Shown here piece after piece: positions 1-7,960 of a stretch of DNA of 64,000 bases (positions within the stretch are counted from its first letter, which is position 1; every line of letters starts with the position of its first letter). The notes beneath the pieces were generated by a model. That model did not search any database. It was not told the DNA's origin and saw only the letters and a list, made by a program, of their open reading frames with translations. Origin of the DNA: Arthrobacter sp. Soc17.1.1.1 (GTDB lineage Bacteria > Actinomycetota > Actinomycetes > Actinomycetales > Micrococcaceae); assembly GCF_036867195.1 (NCBI RefSeq), contig NZ_JBAJII010000001.1:2976001-3040000 (forward strand). The letters are read 5' to 3'. The translations under genes were made by a program, and so were the position numbers.

Positions 1-55
1 CGCCGCGGGACGCCCGGCACCCGTGGAATACTTTCCCGCGGAACGGAGACCGCCC

Positions 56-1216
56 TTGACTCGTCACATTGCCCTGCGCGCGGTCCTGCCGGCGCTCGCG
101 GCGGTCTGCGTCGTCACCGGGCTCCTTCCCGGCCCCGACGCCGCGGAGCTGTGGACCCGTATCTGGCCGATCCTGCTCTTCGTCACCGCCATGACCGTCG
201 TCACGGATCTCCTGTTCTCCGCGGGGGTCTTCGAGCGCGTCATCGCCGCCTCCGCGCGCCTGGCCCGCGGTCGCGTGCTCGCGCTGTGGCTGGTCGCCGT
301 CCTCCTCGCGGTCGCGTGCACCGTCTTCTTCTCGCTGGACACGACTGCGGTCCTGCTCACCCCGCTCGTGGTGCTCCTCGCGCGCAGGGCCGGACTGCCG
401 CCGCTGCCGTTCGCCGTGACGATCGTGTGGCTGGCGAACACGGCGTCCCTGCTCCTGCCGGTGTCCAACCTCACCAACCTGCTGGTACAGGAGCACCTCG
501 GCCTGAGCCCTGCCGCCTTCGCCGGGCTCGTGTACGGGCCGGCGATCGTCGGCGTCGTGGTGCCGTGCATCGTCCTGTTCCTGATCTTCCGGCGACAGCT
601 CTCCGGCACCTTCTCCCCAGCACCGGCGCGCGCGGCAGCGGACCCGGTGCTGCTGGCCTGGGGCTATGCCGTCCTCGCGCTGCTCCTCCCCGCCCTCGTC
701 AGCGGCCTGCCGGTGGCGGTGAGCGCGAGCACGGGGGCCGTCGTCCTGACCGTCGTCTTCGCGGTCCGGCGTCGGGACGCGCTGACGTTCCGGCTGATCC
801 CCGTCGCACCGCTCGTCCTGGCACTCAGCCTCTTCGTGCTGGTCACGGCCGCGCACGCCCAGGGCCTGGACTCGTTCGTCGCTCCGCTCGCCGGGGACGG
901 CGAGGAGTTCGTCGACCTGCTGCAGCTGGCCGCCGTGGGCGCGGCCGGTGCCAACGCGGTCAACAACCTGCCGGCCTATCTCGCCCTGGAACCGGTGGCC
1001 GCGTCTCCGCTGCGCCTCGCGGCGCTGCTGATCGGGGTGAACCTCGCCCCGCTCGTGACGCCGTGGGGCTCGCTCGCGACGCTGCTCTGGGCCGAGCGGC
1101 TGCGCTCGCTCGGCATCTCGATCCGGTGGGTGCCGTTCGCCCTGGCCGGGCTGCTGGTCACGGCCGTGCTGCTGCCGGCCGCCGTCCTCGTGCTGTGGCT
1201 CGGTGCGGGAGCCTAG
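56..1216 (+). CDS. SLC13/ArsB-like permease
   Basis: Integral membrane protein of about 386 residues with roughly ten hydrophobic segments. It resembles the ion-transporter (SLC13/ArsB/NhaD) superfamily. The segment around residue 130 (TASLLLPVSNLTNLLV) fits the conserved re-entrant loop of that superfamily, and a second related loop (AVNNLPAYLAL) lies near residue 305, as expected for the inverted-repeat fold. The substrate cannot be told from sequence; arsenite, dicarboxylate or sodium/proton exchange are all possible. I chose a TTG start because ACGGAGAC lies 6 nt upstream. An in-frame GTG at 23 would add 11 residues but has no ribosome binding site. The frame stays open to the left edge, so a start outside the window is not excluded. 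The next gene follows on the same strand after 40 nt. Confidence 0.7.
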   Translation: MTRHIALRAVLPALAAVCVVTGLLPGPDAAELWTRIWPILLFVTAMTVVTDLLFSAGVFERVIAASARLARGRVLALWLVAVLLAVACTVFFSLDTTAVLLTPLVVLLARRAGLPPLPFAVTIVWLANTASLLLPVSNLTNLLVQEHLGLSPAAFAGLVYGPAIVGVVVPCIVLFLIFRRQLSGTFSPAPARAAADPVLLAWGYAVLALLLPALVSGLPVAVSASTGAVVLTVVFAVRRRDALTFRLIPVAPLVLALSLFVLVTAAHAQGLDSFVAPLAGDGEEFVDLLQLAAVGAAGANAVNNLPAYLALEPVAASPLRLAALLIGVNLAPLVTPWGSLATLLWAERLRSLGISIRWVPFALAGLLVTAVLLPAAVLVLWLGAGA

Positions 1217-1256
1217 GCTGGGACGGTACGCCGGACGCCCAGAAGGAGAGCCAGCC

Positions 1257-2339
1257 ATGACGAACACCTACAGGATCGCGGTCATCGCGGGGGACGGCAT
1301 CGGCAAGGAGGTCATGCCGGAGGGGCTGCGGTCGCTGCAGGCGGCGGCGGACCGGTACGGGTTCGCGGTCGACGCCGTCGAGTTCGACTACGCCAGCGCC
1401 GACTACTACCTGGAGCACGGGCAGATGCTGCCCGACGGCTGGTTCGAGGAACTGCGGGGCTTCGACGCGATCTTCTTCGGTGCGGTCGGCTGGCCCGACG
1501 TCGTGCCCGACCACGTGTCGCTGTGGGGCAGCCTGCTGCAGTTCCGGCGCCATTTCGACCAGTACGTCAACCTGCGCCCCGTGCGGCTGCTCCCGGGGAT
1601 CACGAGTCCCCTCGCGGGCAGGGAGCCGGGCGACGTCGACTTCTACGTGGTCCGCGAGAACACCGAGGGCGAGTACTCGAGCGTGGGCGGCAGGATGTTC
1701 GAGGGCACCGACCGCGAGACGGTCATCCAGGACACCGTGATGACCCGCACGGGCGTGGACCGCATCCTCCGGTACGCCTTCGACCTCGCGCGGAAGCGGG
1801 AGAAGAAGCACCTGACCTCGGCGACCAAGAGCAACGGCATCTCGATCACCATGCCCTACTGGGACGAGCGGGTGGAGGCGATGGCCGCCGGCTACGACGA
1901 CGTGCGGACGGACAAGTTCCACATCGACATCCTCTGCGCGAACTTCGTCCTGCATCCCGACTGGTTCGACGTCGTGGTGGCCAGCAACCTCTTCGGGGAC
2001 ATCCTCTCGGACCTCGGGCCCGCCTGCACGGGGACGATCGGCGTGGCACCGAGCGGCAACATCAACCCGGACCGCACCTTCCCCAGCCTGTTCGAACCGG
2101 TCCACGGCTCCGCGCCGGACATCGCGGGCCAGGGCATCGCCAATCCGGTGGGCCAGATCTGGAGCGCCTCGATGATGCTGGAGCACCTCGGCGAGGCGGA
2201 TGCCGCCGCCGGGATCCTCGCGGCCATCGAATCGGTGCTGGCCACCGGTGGCGACGCACTGACGCGCGACCTCGGCGGGACGGGGACGACGTCGTCGCTC
2301 GGCGCGACGATCGCATCGGCCGTCGCGGGGCAGGCCTAG
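1257..2339 (+). CDS. Tartrate/D-malate dehydrogenase (decarboxylating), isopropylmalate-dehydrogenase family
   Basis: NAD-dependent beta-decarboxylating dehydrogenase of 360 residues. It matches the tartrate dehydrogenase / D-malate dehydrogenase branch of the isocitrate/isopropylmalate family rather than LeuB. Visible signatures are the N-terminal IAVIAGDGIGKEV, the substrate loop RENTEGEYSSVGG, the arginine stretch NLRPVRLLPG, the metal-binding NLFGDILSDLGPA and the nucleotide loop FEPVHGSAPDIAG. The expected reaction is NAD+-dependent oxidation and decarboxylation of D-malate (to pyruvate) or tartrate in the cytosol. The ATG is preceded by AGAAGGAGAG. A TAGGCT -10-like hexamer lies about 40 nt upstream, so this gene may have its own promoter inside the gap after the permease. 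Its stop overlaps the convergent CapA-like gene by 4 nt (shared CTAG). The permease upstream could import the acid, but that is inference. Confidence 0.88.
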   Translation: MTNTYRIAVIAGDGIGKEVMPEGLRSLQAAADRYGFAVDAVEFDYASADYYLEHGQMLPDGWFEELRGFDAIFFGAVGWPDVVPDHVSLWGSLLQFRRHFDQYVNLRPVRLLPGITSPLAGREPGDVDFYVVRENTEGEYSSVGGRMFEGTDRETVIQDTVMTRTGVDRILRYAFDLARKREKKHLTSATKSNGISITMPYWDERVEAMAAGYDDVRTDKFHIDILCANFVLHPDWFDVVVASNLFGDILSDLGPACTGTIGVAPSGNINPDRTFPSLFEPVHGSAPDIAGQGIANPVGQIWSASMMLEHLGEADAAAGILAAIESVLATGGDALTRDLGGTGTTSSLGATIASAVAGQA

Positions 2340-3691
2340 CGCCCGGCACCCTCGGCGGTGAGGTCCCACTGGCGGGCTCCCGCGGCAGCTGCGCCGAGGG
2401 ATTCGACCACGCTGCGTGTGCGCTCCCGCACGGCGGCCTCCTGCTCAGGCGACGAGCACGCACCCGCCGGCCGGTCCGGAGCGAGGGAGCACCAGCGGTA
2501 GGGCCCGGCGACGATCAGGGACGGCAGCCAGTCGAGTCCGGAGACCGACCAGGCGCCCGCGCCGTCCCGGCTGAAGCGGGCCCGGACCATCAGCCCCTCG
2601 TTGTTGACCTCGTAGGTCGGTGACAGCTCCGTCACACCGTTCCCCAGGCCGTACACGATCCAGGTGCCGTTGTACCGCTCGATGGGCAGGACCGAGTGGG
2701 TGTGGTGTCCGTAGACGAAGTCCACCTGGCCGCTGTCGGCGAGCGCGTGCGCGGTCTCCGTCTGCTGCGCGTTCGGGCGGGAGGCGTACTCGTCGCCGGC
2801 GTGCACGGCCGCGATCACGATGTCGGCTCCCTGCGCCCTGGCGGCCCTGGCCTTCGCGATCATCGCCGGTGCGTCGAGCATGTCCACCCGCCAGGGCTGA
2901 TCGGCCATGAGGCCGTTGAGGCCGTAGGTCGCGCCGATGACCGCGACCCTCGCCTCCGGACCGTCGAGGATCAGGGGCCGCGCGGCGTCCGCGTCGTCGG
3001 CATAGGATCCGGTGTGGCCGAGGCCCGCCGCGTCCAGGGCCGCGAGCGTCCGCTCCACCCCCTCCGGGCCCTGGTCCATCGAGTGGTTGCTGGCCGTGGT
3101 GCAGACGTCGTAGCCGACCTCCCTCGCGGCGCCGATGATCTGCGGTGGCACGTCGAACCGCGGGTATCCCGCGAACGGCCCGCCCGCGTCGGCCACGGGT
3201 GTCTCGAGATGGCAGACCCCCAGCGTGGCGGTCGAGAGGTAGGGGCGCTGGTCCGCGAGCAGCGGCTCGAAATCGAGCGGGAGCCTGCCCGTCACCATCG
3301 CGTCCGCCGCAGCCTGCTCCCACAACTGCGGGTGGACGAGGAGGTCCCCCGTGACGACGATGCTGGCGCAGTCCTCGCATGCCGCGGGAGTCACGGGGGA
3401 CGGCGTCGACGGGGTCGCCGGGGTCGTCGGGGTCGCCGGGGTCGTCGGGGTCGTCGGGGTCGCCGGGGTCGCCGGAGCAGGAGCCGGCGTCGTCGTCGGT
3501 GCCCGGTCCGGGGCCGACGGCGGAGGCCCGCTCCCCGCGCCCTCCTCCGCCCCGCCCCCGGTACACCCGACGCAGAGCAGGACCGCCCCGAGGAGGACGG
3601 CGAGACGCCCTGTCAGGCCGGGCGGCCGACGTCCCGTCCCGGGCGCGCGCAGGGAGGAGCCGCTCGCCCCCTCGCTGCGCGGCTCCGCCAT
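2336..3691 (-). CDS. CapA-family metallophosphatase-fold lipoprotein
   Basis: Protein of 451 residues in the PGA_cap/CapA family, whose members are linked to capsule or poly-gamma-glutamate assembly and have a calcineurin-like phosphoesterase fold. The N-terminus has a hydrophobic stretch ending in LLCVGCTGGG, which fits a lipobox with Cys acylation. It is followed by a Thr/Pro linker of TPTTPATP-type repeats and then the catalytic domain. That domain shows IVVTGDLLVHPQ, CHLETPVADAGG, TTASNHSMDQGPEG, VIAAVHAGDEY and DFVYGHHTHSVLPIE, the usual metal-ligand Asp, Asn and His stations. The ATG was chosen over upstream in-frame codons because GAGGAC sits just before it. Likely membrane-anchored and facing outward. 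No other capsule gene lies nearby, so the pathway is uncertain. Confidence 0.85.
   Translation of the reverse strand: MAEPRSEGASGSSLRAPGTGRRPPGLTGRLAVLLGAVLLCVGCTGGGAEEGAGSGPPPSAPDRAPTTTPAPAPATPATPTTPTTPATPTTPATPSTPSPVTPAACEDCASIVVTGDLLVHPQLWEQAAADAMVTGRLPLDFEPLLADQRPYLSTATLGVCHLETPVADAGGPFAGYPRFDVPPQIIGAAREVGYDVCTTASNHSMDQGPEGVERTLAALDAAGLGHTGSYADDADAARPLILDGPEARVAVIGATYGLNGLMADQPWRVDMLDAPAMIAKARAARAQGADIVIAAVHAGDEYASRPNAQQTETAHALADSGQVDFVYGHHTHSVLPIERYNGTWIVYGLGNGVTELSPTYEVNNEGLMVRARFSRDGAGAWSVSGLDWLPSLIVAGPYRWCSLAPDRPAGACSSPEQEAAVRERTRSVVESLGAAAAGARQWDLTAEGAGR
3409..3482. repeat. Codon-level tandem repeat encoding the Thr/Pro linker of the CapA-like lipoprotein
   Basis: GGGGTCGTCGGGGTCGCC-type 9-nt units repeat several times. 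Read on the minus strand they encode TPTTPATP units between the lipobox and the catalytic domain. This is the sort of tract that changes length by slippage without shifting frame, because the unit is a multiple of three. Confidence 0.8.
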
Positions 3692-3810
3692 CTGCTGGTC
3701 CTCACGATTCCACCGGATGCCCGATGGTACTCCCGCGCCCCTCCCGCGTGGGGCGGGGTGACACGCCGTCGGAGCCCGGTCCGCCGTCGGCATCGTGACA
3801 CCATGGATGC

Positions 3811-4785
3811 ATGACCATCGCCCCCGCCGTCGTGCCCGCGGGCGCGGAGGCCGCGGAGTGGCACCCCGACGGCCCCTACAGCCTGGCCGGCACGGTCGGC
3901 ACCCTGCAGTGCGGCCCGCACGACCCCTCCTTCATCGTCCAGGGCCCCGACCACTGGCTCGCGTACCGCACGGCGGACGGGCCGGTGACGCTGGTCCTGC
4001 AGCAGCGCGGCTCCCTCAACGACTGTCGCATCCGGGCGACGGCGTGGGGCCCCGGGGCGGCCCTGGCCCTCGAGAACGTCCCCCGCCTGCTGGGCGCCGA
4101 CGACGACTGGAGCGCGTTCGACGACGCAGCGTTCTCGGCGACGCTGCCCGATCTCGCCCGGAAGGGCAGGTACCTCAGTCCCGGGGTGCGCCTGCCGGCA
4201 TCGGGCCGCATGCTCGACACCATCGTCCGGGCGATCCTGGAGCAGAAGGTCACCAACCTCGAGGCGAAGCGTTCCTGGCGCTACCTGCTCACCCGCTACG
4301 GTGATCCCGCCCCCGACGCCGGGGGCCTGGCCCCCGCGGGGCTCCGCCTGCCCCCGACCGCGGAGCAGTGGCGCCGCGTCCCCTCCTGGGACTGGCACAA
4401 GGCCGGGGTGGACGCGAAACGGTCGACGACCATCCTGAAGGCCGCGCTCGTGGCGAGCGGCCTCGAGCGGCTCGGGTCCCAGCCGGGCGGTGACGCGGTC
4501 CGCGCAGGGCTGCGCTCCGTCCCCGGTATCGGCGTCTGGACGGTGGCCGAGGTCGTCCAGCGGACGCACGGCTGCCCCGACTCCATCTCCGTGGGCGACT
4601 ACCACCTCGCGGCCTTCGTCGGAGCCGCCCTCACCGGACGGCGTACCGACGATGCCGGGATGATCGAGCTCCTCGCGCCGTGGAAGGGCCAGCGCCAGCG
4701 CGTGGTCCGGACCCTGTACGCGAGCGGCTTCCGGAAACAGGCCTACGGCCCCCGCCTGTCCCCCGAGGACCACCGCCGCCGCTAG
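3811..4785 (+). CDS. DNA-3-methyladenine glycosylase II (AlkA-like)
   Basis: Base-excision repair glycosylase of 324 residues in the HhH-GPD superfamily. The N-terminal 100 residues resemble the AlkA N-domain. The central helix-hairpin-helix GPD domain contains MLDTIVRAILEQKVT, the hairpin LRSVPGIGVWTVAEV, and the catalytic aspartate in SVGDYHLAAF. The C-terminal WKGQRQRVVRTL is typical of the family. It should excise alkylated purines from DNA in the cytosol. No Ada/AdaA-type alkylation regulator lies beside it. The ABM-domain gene starts 9 nt after its stop on the same strand. No strong ribosome binding site is visible before the ATG, so initiation may be leaderless or from a weak site. Confidence 0.85.
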   Translation: MTIAPAVVPAGAEAAEWHPDGPYSLAGTVGTLQCGPHDPSFIVQGPDHWLAYRTADGPVTLVLQQRGSLNDCRIRATAWGPGAALALENVPRLLGADDDWSAFDDAAFSATLPDLARKGRYLSPGVRLPASGRMLDTIVRAILEQKVTNLEAKRSWRYLLTRYGDPAPDAGGLAPAGLRLPPTAEQWRRVPSWDWHKAGVDAKRSTTILKAALVASGLERLGSQPGGDAVRAGLRSVPGIGVWTVAEVVQRTHGCPDSISVGDYHLAAFVGAALTGRRTDDAGMIELLAPWKGQRQRVVRTLYASGFRKQAYGPRLSPEDHRRR

Positions 4786-4788
4786 GGT
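4783..4788 (+). promoter_or_regulatory. -10 box of a probable leaderless transcript
   Basis: TAGGGT overlaps the stop codon of the AlkA-like gene and ends exactly 6 nt before the ATG of the ABM gene. The same TANNNT-N6-start spacing recurs before at least nine other genes in the window. The intervening GGGAGC could also serve as a weak ribosome binding site. Confidence 0.5.
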
Positions 4789-4794
4789 GGGAGC

Positions 4795-5085
4795 ATGACC
4801 CGACCCGTAGACGTCACCGCTGTTTTCATCCCCCTCGACGGCGAGTTCTTCCGCGTGAAGCTCGCCCTGGACATCGCCATCGAACAGGTGGTGCAGGAGC
4901 CGGGCTGCATCCGTTACGAGATCACCGAGGCCCAGGAGCACCGGATCGTCCTGACCGAGCAGTGGGAGTCCACCGAACTGCTGGACACGCACCTGCAGGG
5001 ACCCGCCGTCCAGGACCTCGGCGAGTCGCTGAGCGCGCTGCTCGCCCGGCCCGCGGACGTGGTCCGGTCGGACCGCGCCGCGTGA
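4795..5085 (+). CDS. Putative quinol monooxygenase (ABM domain)
   Basis: Small 96-residue antibiotic-biosynthesis-monooxygenase (ABM) fold protein. Visible features are a beta-strand start (VDVTAVFIPLDGEF), the core VVQEPGCIRYEITE, and VLTEQWESTELLDTHL, which matches the usual (Y/W)xxxxAxxxHL element. Family members form dimeric ferredoxin-like barrels. Some oxidise quinols or polyketides without a cofactor, and many have no known substrate. It follows the AlkA-like gene closely but appears to have its own -10 box. A strong hairpin terminator follows its stop. Confidence 0.75.
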   Translation: MTRPVDVTAVFIPLDGEFFRVKLALDIAIEQVVQEPGCIRYEITEAQEHRIVLTEQWESTELLDTHLQGPAVQDLGESLSALLARPADVVRSDRAA

Positions 5086-5096
5086 CCCATGACGAA

Positions 5097-5129
5097 GAAA
5101 GCCCCGCACTCGACGAGTGCGGGGCTTTC
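5097..5129. terminator. Bidirectional hairpin terminator
   Basis: GAAAGCCCCGCACTCG is followed after one base by its reverse complement. This gives a long GC-rich stem with AAA/TTT ends on both sides. It lies between the convergent ABM and thioredoxin genes and can serve both. Confidence 0.85.
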
Positions 5130-5145
5130 GTGGTTCTCGGGACGC

Positions 5146-5535
5146 CTACTGGGCGTCGGCGGCGGGGGCCCCGCCGGCTGCCTGCTGCGCGATCTGCTCG
5201 TGCACGGCCTTCATGTCCAGGCTCTTCACGGCCTCGACGAGCTCACCGAACTGGGTCGCGTTGAGCGCGCCGGGCTGGGAGAAGACGAGGACCTTCTCGC
5301 GGAAGGCCATGAGCGTGGGGATCGAGGTGATCCCCGCGGCGGCGGCGAGCGACTGCTCGGCCTCGGTGTCCACCTTCGCGAAGGTGACGTCGTCGTGCTG
5401 CTGCGAGACGGCGTCGTAGACCGGCGCGAACTGCTTGCACGGCCCGCACCAGTCGGCCCAGAAGTCAACGAACACGATGTCGTTGCCCTCGATGGTTTCC
5501 GGGAAGCTTGCCTCGGTGATATTGATTGTCGACAT
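5146..5535 (-). CDS. trxA: Thioredoxin
   Basis: Thioredoxin-fold protein of 129 residues with the redox motif FWADWCGPCKQF near residue 30, the cis-proline loop GITSIPTLMAF, and an Ala/Gly-rich tail of about 15 residues beyond the usual end. It reduces protein disulfides in the cytosol, receiving electrons from thioredoxin reductase (not in this window). TAGCGT ends 6 nt before the ATG, so the message is probably leaderless, although TGAGGG could act as a ribosome binding site. It converges on the ABM gene across a shared terminator. Confidence 0.93.
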   Translation of the reverse strand: MSTINITEASFPETIEGNDIVFVDFWADWCGPCKQFAPVYDAVSQQHDDVTFAKVDTEAEQSLAAAAGITSIPTLMAFREKVLVFSQPGALNATQFGELVEAVKSLDMKAVHEQIAQQAAGGAPAADAQ

Positions 5536-5541
5536 CCCTCA

Positions 5542-5547
5542 ACGCTA
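5542..5547 (-). promoter_or_regulatory. -10 box upstream of trxA
   Basis: On the minus strand TAGCGT is followed by TGAGGG and then the trxA ATG. This is the -10 hexamer plus 6 nt spacing seen at other starts in the window. Confidence 0.5.
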
Positions 5548-5622
5548 GCGACCCGCGCACCCCCTTGTCAGGCCTGTTCGCTACCGATGAAGAATTCCCC
5601 CCACGAACCGAAGGACGCACAC

Positions 5623-6057
5623 GTGACCGATGACCCCTATGATCTCGCGCGCTTCGTCGAGGCACAGGACGCCCGGGGCACCTACCCGCAGGCGCTCGAC
5701 GAGCTGCAGCGCGGCCGCAAGACCAGCCACTGGATGTGGTTCGTCTTCCCGCAGATCGCGGGGCTCGGGAGCAGTCCGACGGCGGTGCGGTATGCCATCG
5801 GCTCGCTCGACGAGGCCCGTGCATACCTGGCGCATCCCGTCCTGGGACCCCGCCTGCTGGAGAGCGTCCATGCACTGCTCAACCTGGACGGGAGCGATCC
5901 GGTCGCCGTGTTCGGCGGGATCGATGCCCGCAAGCTGCAGTCCTCCCTGACGCTCTTCGACCAGGCCGCTCCGCAGGAGCCGTGGTTCAGGGCGCTGCTG
6001 GACCGGTACTACGGCGGGGCGGAGGACCCGGCGACGACGTCGATCCTGGCGGGCTGA
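5623..6057 (+). CDS. DUF1810 family protein
   Basis: Protein of 144 residues matching the DUF1810 (calpastatin-like) family. It shows the hallmark sequences YDLARFVEAQD, GRKTSHWMWFVFPQIAGLG and MPSARS-type region YAIGSLDEARAYLAHP, then VFGGIDARKLQSSLTLF. The family is common in bacteria but has no established function. The GTG start was chosen because AAGGA lies 7 nt upstream; an in-frame ATG 36 nt earlier has no such site. It sits between divergent trxA and the convergent MFS gene and appears to be transcribed alone. Confidence 0.82.
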   Translation: MTDDPYDLARFVEAQDARGTYPQALDELQRGRKTSHWMWFVFPQIAGLGSSPTAVRYAIGSLDEARAYLAHPVLGPRLLESVHALLNLDGSDPVAVFGGIDARKLQSSLTLFDQAAPQEPWFRALLDRYYGGAEDPATTSILAG

Positions 6058-6078
6058 CGCCGTCGGCCCGTTCCGCTC

Positions 6079-7329
6079 CTAGGCCTCGGCGGCGTGCGTC
6101 AGCGAGGCCCGGCCGGCGAACACGACGGCGCCCGCCACGAGCACCATGACCGCTGCCACCGCGTACGTGGTCCGCGGGTCGTAGATCTCGGCCAGCTTCG
6201 TCGCCGCGAAGGGTGCGAGGGCACCGCCCAGCCACCGGACGAAGTTGTAGCCGGCGGAGGCGACGGGCCGCGGCGCATCGGAGACGCCCATGGCCAGTTC
6301 GGTGTAGAGGGTGTTGTTGATGCCGAGCAGGGCGCCCGAGACGACCACCAGGACGACGACGGCGGTCACGGAGCGTTCCGCGGCCACGGCGAGCCCCGCG
6401 AGGACGAGCGCCAGCCCGCCGAGGGTCAGGAGCAGCACGCGCGTGGTGCCGAGCAGGCGCTGCAGCACGGGCGCCACCACGACCGAGAAGACGGCGACCA
6501 TGAGGCCCCAGCCGAAGAAGACCGCACCGATGCCGTACGCGTCCATCCCGAGCACGAAGGGCGTGAAGGCGAGGATGGTGAAGAATCCGTAGTTGTAGAA
6601 CAGGGCGCTGGACGCGGTGGTGCGCAGGCCCCTGTGGCCGAGTGCGACCAGCGGGTCCCTGAGGGACGTCCTCGCGGCCGGCGCCGGGGTGGCCGGCAGC
6701 AGGACGGCCAGGGCGACGAACGCCGCGGCCATGAGGGCCGCCGTCCCGAAGAACGGTGCACGCCACTGCCAACCGCCGAGGAGGGCACCGAGCAGGGGGC
6801 CGAGCGAGATGCCGAGGCCGAGGGCGGCCTCGTAGAGGATGATGGCGGTCGCGGTGCCTCCGCTGGCGACACCGACGATCACGGCGAGCGCCGTGGCCAC
6901 GAAGAGGGCGTTGCCGAGGCCCCAGCCCGCCCGGAAGCCGACGAGGGTGGAGACGTCGCCCGAGAGCCCGGAGAGCGACGCGAAGACGACGATGAGGCCG
7001 AGCCCGAGCAGGAGCGTCTTCTTGCCGCCGATGCGCGAGGAGATGAAGCCGGTGACGAGCATCGCCACGGCCGTGACGAGGAAGTAGCTCGTGAAGAGCA
7101 GCGACACCTGGCTCGGCGAGGCGTCGAGGTTCTCGGCGATGGCAGGGAGGATGGGGTCCACGAGACCGATGCCCATGAAGGCGAACACGGCCGCGAGGGC
7201 AGTGGCCCAGACGGCCTTGGGCTGGCGGAAGAAGGACCGGTCTGCCGGGACCGACGCGGGTCGTGCTGCGTGCGCCGGGCCCCTGTACGTGTCACGGTCG
7301 GTCTTGCGGGTGGTCACGCGGGTGGTCAC
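6079..7329 (-). CDS. MFS drug-efflux-type transporter
   Basis: Major facilitator protein of 416 residues with about 12 hydrophobic segments. The first is preceded by a 30-residue charged N-terminus. The FMGIGLVDPILPAIAENL segment and the region SSRIGGKKTLLLGLGL (loop 2-3 type) are typical of proton-coupled multidrug exporters. The GTG start has AGGAG 8 nt upstream. A second GTG 12 nt inside lies in a short repeat (GTGACCACCCGC twice). It sits 101 nt downstream of a marR gene on the same strand, so the pair is probably one operon under the MarR operator. The substrate is unknown. Confidence 0.85.
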   Translation of the reverse strand: MTTRVTTRKTDRDTYRGPAHAARPASVPADRSFFRQPKAVWATALAAVFAFMGIGLVDPILPAIAENLDASPSQVSLLFTSYFLVTAVAMLVTGFISSRIGGKKTLLLGLGLIVVFASLSGLSGDVSTLVGFRAGWGLGNALFVATALAVIVGVASGGTATAIILYEAALGLGISLGPLLGALLGGWQWRAPFFGTAALMAAAFVALAVLLPATPAPAARTSLRDPLVALGHRGLRTTASSALFYNYGFFTILAFTPFVLGMDAYGIGAVFFGWGLMVAVFSVVVAPVLQRLLGTTRVLLLTLGGLALVLAGLAVAAERSVTAVVVLVVVSGALLGINNTLYTELAMGVSDAPRPVASAGYNFVRWLGGALAPFAATKLAEIYDPRTTYAVAAVMVLVAGAVVFAGRASLTHAAEA

Positions 7330-7341
7330 GCGGATGCTCCT

Positions 7342-7368
7342 AGGTGGTTCAGGTGGTTCAGGTGGTTC
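7342..7368. repeat. Three tandem 9-bp repeats ahead of the MFS gene
   Basis: AGGTGGTTC occurs three times without interruption between marR and the MFS start. Read on the coding strand this is GAACCACCT x3. It lies just upstream of the MFS ribosome binding site and may be a slippage tract or a cis element. Its role is unknown. Confidence 0.85.
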
Positions 7369-7430
7369 GGATCGCTTCGAGGAGGTATGCGGAGGCGCAG
7401 GGATGCTCCTGAGGAGGCCCCTGGGCCGGC

Positions 7431-7868
7431 TCAGGTGGCGGAGGTCAGCTTCTCGATGACGGGCAGGGCTGCGGCGAGCGTGGCCCTCTCGTCCTCGTCG
7501 AGCCGGTCGAGCAGTGCGGCGACGCGCTCGTTGCGGCGCGCGCCGGCCGCCGTCCAGGCGTCACGGCCCTTGTCGGTGAGCTGCACCAGGACGGCGCGGG
7601 AGTCGGTGGGGTCCGGCTGCCGGCGGACGAGGCCGGCCTGCTCGAGCTTGATGATCTGCTCGGTGGCGGAGGGCACCCGGACGCCGAGGTTGGCGGCGAC
7701 GCGGCTCACGCGCAGCGGCTCCTCGGCGGCCATGCTCAGCGTGCTCATCTGCATGGTGGTGAGCTCCCCGTCGCTGTCCATGGAGCGGCTGAGATAGACG
7801 GCATGGCGCAGGGTGGTGCGGAAGGACTGCGCGAGCTCGAGCAGCCGGGAATCCGTGGAGAGGCTCAT
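7431..7868 (-). CDS. MarR family repressor of the adjacent MFS gene
   Basis: Winged-helix MarR regulator of 145 residues. The recognition region is LRVSRVAANLGVRVPSATEQIIKLEQAGLV, followed by the wing RRQPDPTDSRAVLVQLTDKG, with dimerisation helices at both ends. MarR proteins usually repress their own operon and release DNA on binding a small phenolic or drug-like ligand. It is co-directional with the downstream MFS transporter. A perfect inverted repeat lies directly before its ATG and overlaps the -10 box TAGGCT, which fits autorepression. Confidence 0.9.
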   Translation of the reverse strand: MSLSTDSRLLELAQSFRTTLRHAVYLSRSMDSDGELTTMQMSTLSMAAEEPLRVSRVAANLGVRVPSATEQIIKLEQAGLVRRQPDPTDSRAVLVQLTDKGRDAWTAAGARRNERVAALLDRLDEDERATLAAALPVIEKLTSAT

Positions 7869-7869
7869 A

Positions 7870-7884
7870 GTTAGGTAGCCTAAC
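7870..7884. promoter_or_regulatory. MarR operator (perfect inverted repeat)
   Basis: GTTAGG-TAG-CCTAAC is a perfect 6+3+6 palindrome beginning 2 nt upstream of the marR ATG. On the minus strand it contains TAGGCT, a likely -10 box. Binding here would occlude the promoter of marR and the MFS gene. Confidence 0.75.
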
Positions 7885-7960
7885 AGTTCTGGCCCCGAAA
7901 GGCAAGATGCGCGGCCGTGCGGTCCGGGTTAGCGTGGGACGAGCCGATCGGAGGGGGACC

